From contig NZ_BOMS01000075.1 of NCBI RefSeq assembly GCF_016862315.1, forward strand, positions 1 to 50,731: DNA of 50,731 bases, in the 5' to 3' direction. Source of the stretch: Actinoplanes palleronii (GTDB lineage: Bacteria > Actinomycetota > Actinomycetes > Mycobacteriales > Micromonosporaceae). Below, piece after piece: positions 50,261 to 50,731 of the stretch (its first letter is position 1; each line of letters starts with the position of its first letter). The position numbers and the translations under genes are program-made. The notes beneath the pieces were generated by a model. The model was not told the DNA's origin, searched no databases, and saw nothing but the letters and a program-made list of their open reading frames with translations.

Positions 50261-50731
50261 ATGAAGAAGGCAGCACGCATGCTGACGCTGGCGGGCTTGG
50301 GCATGCTGGCCGGCGCCGGACTGTTCGCGGGGCCGGCGCTGGCGGCGCCCGCCGCGGGGCAGTCGGGCAGCGGCACCTCGGCGAACCCGGCGCAGGCGCG
50401 GTGGGACGACGACGAGGTCGTCGGCTACTACCGGACCTACCGGTCCTGTGACCGGGCCGGCCGCACCGGCGAGCGCTTCGACGCCTGGGACGACCACGAC
50501 TGCGAGCGGGTTCGCCGGGGCATCCGCCGCGGCGCCTACGCGTTGATCGTGTCGCAGGACGACTGGAGCGACCGCTGGGACAGCCGCTGGCGTCCGGGCC
50601 AGTGGCCGGGCAACTGGAGCGACCGTCCGCAGTGGCCGGGCCCGGGTCGCCCGAACCACGGCGGTCCGAGCCACGGCGGCCCGAGCCACGGCGGACCGTC
50701 CAACGGCGGACCCAGCAACGGCGGACCGTCC
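50261..50731 (+). CDS. Secreted protein with Gly-Pro-Ser repeats, partial at window end
   Basis: 157 codons remain open to the edge; the stop is outside. Start ATG 50261 has AAGGG seven bases upstream; ATG 50255 is an alternative. A signal peptide (LTLAGLGMLAGAGLFAGPALA) precedes a small module (about 48-105) with Cys pairs in YRSCDRAG and DDHDCERV and many Asp/Trp/Arg residues. Then a Trp/Pro/Arg-rich part and at least five GGPS[H/N] repeats. I do not recognise the family; a wall-associated structural role is possible. Confidence 0.82.
   Translation, partial: MKKAARMLTLAGLGMLAGAGLFAGPALAAPAAGQSGSGTSANPAQARWDDDEVVGYYRTYRSCDRAGRTGERFDAWDDHDCERVRRGIRRGAYALIVSQDDWSDRWDSRWRPGQWPGNWSDRPQWPGPGRPNHGGPSHGGPSHGGPSNGGPSNGGPS

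Overview
The window is one strand of a very GC-rich actinobacterial chromosome. Coding strands show strong third-position G/C bias, GTG starts are common, and several transcripts look leaderless. The family content (DUF3152, DUF3107, DUF3040, CsoR, Rpf with LysM, a c-di-AMP riboswitch) suggests Micromonosporaceae, for example an Actinoplanes-like organism; this is an inference, not proved by any marker here. I see no rRNA, tRNA, integrase, transposase or CRISPR array, so this reads as ordinary chromosome with accessory patches.

Layout. 1-455: gene-free, with a perfect 17-bp palindrome and a 63-bp tandem repeat. 456-7613: a core block of a membrane-anchored DUF3152 metalloprotease-like protein, an alpha/beta hydrolase coupled to a 677-residue Pro/Ala-rich protein, a divergent TetR regulator, DUF3107 and a DEAD-box RNA helicase. 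7688-9554: a heme-oxygenase-like protein and a methyltransferase. 9561-11298: a copper cluster (csoR, copZ, membrane-anchored His/Met protein) with a recognisable operator. 11472-15798: GNAT, a second palindromic repeat field, a RecQ-phosphoribosyltransferase fusion, a small conserved protein, an SDR. 16046-21361: a transmembrane Ser/Thr kinase with a CBM2-like outer domain, a fused spermidine-synthase/transporter-like protein, a coiled-coil secreted protein, another SDR.

21430-25939 is a tightly overlapping five-gene signalling operon: zinc-ribbon protein, receiver-SpoIIE phosphatase, CHASE3 histidine kinase, single-domain receiver, inositol-monophosphatase-like enzyme. 26007-29382 holds a large M28 peptidase, an Smr protein, a TPR protein and one doubtful small ORF. 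29507-31857 is a classical OmpR/EnvZ-type pair.

The most striking regulatory region is 31864-32070: a -10 element, an apparently leaderless 28-codon leader peptide packed with Trp, Phe and Tyr codons, a long-range complementarity that covers its start codon, and a strong U-tracted terminator, all in front of a type I DAHP synthase. This is a textbook-style attenuator for aromatic amino acid supply. Downstream lie a GT39-type glycosyltransferase and a GT2-GtrA protein, DUF3040, a 61-bp stem-loop repeat pair, a racemase-like protein, an AlkZ-like protein, GNAT, methyltransferase and a saccharopine-dehydrogenase-like reductase.

42692-43554 is a c-di-AMP (ydaO) riboswitch controlling an rpfA-type muralytic enzyme. 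The window ends with an NTF2-like/LysR divergent pair, a 1618-residue secreted nuclease plus 5'-nucleotidase, and a secreted protein with Gly-Pro-Ser repeats that runs off the edge.
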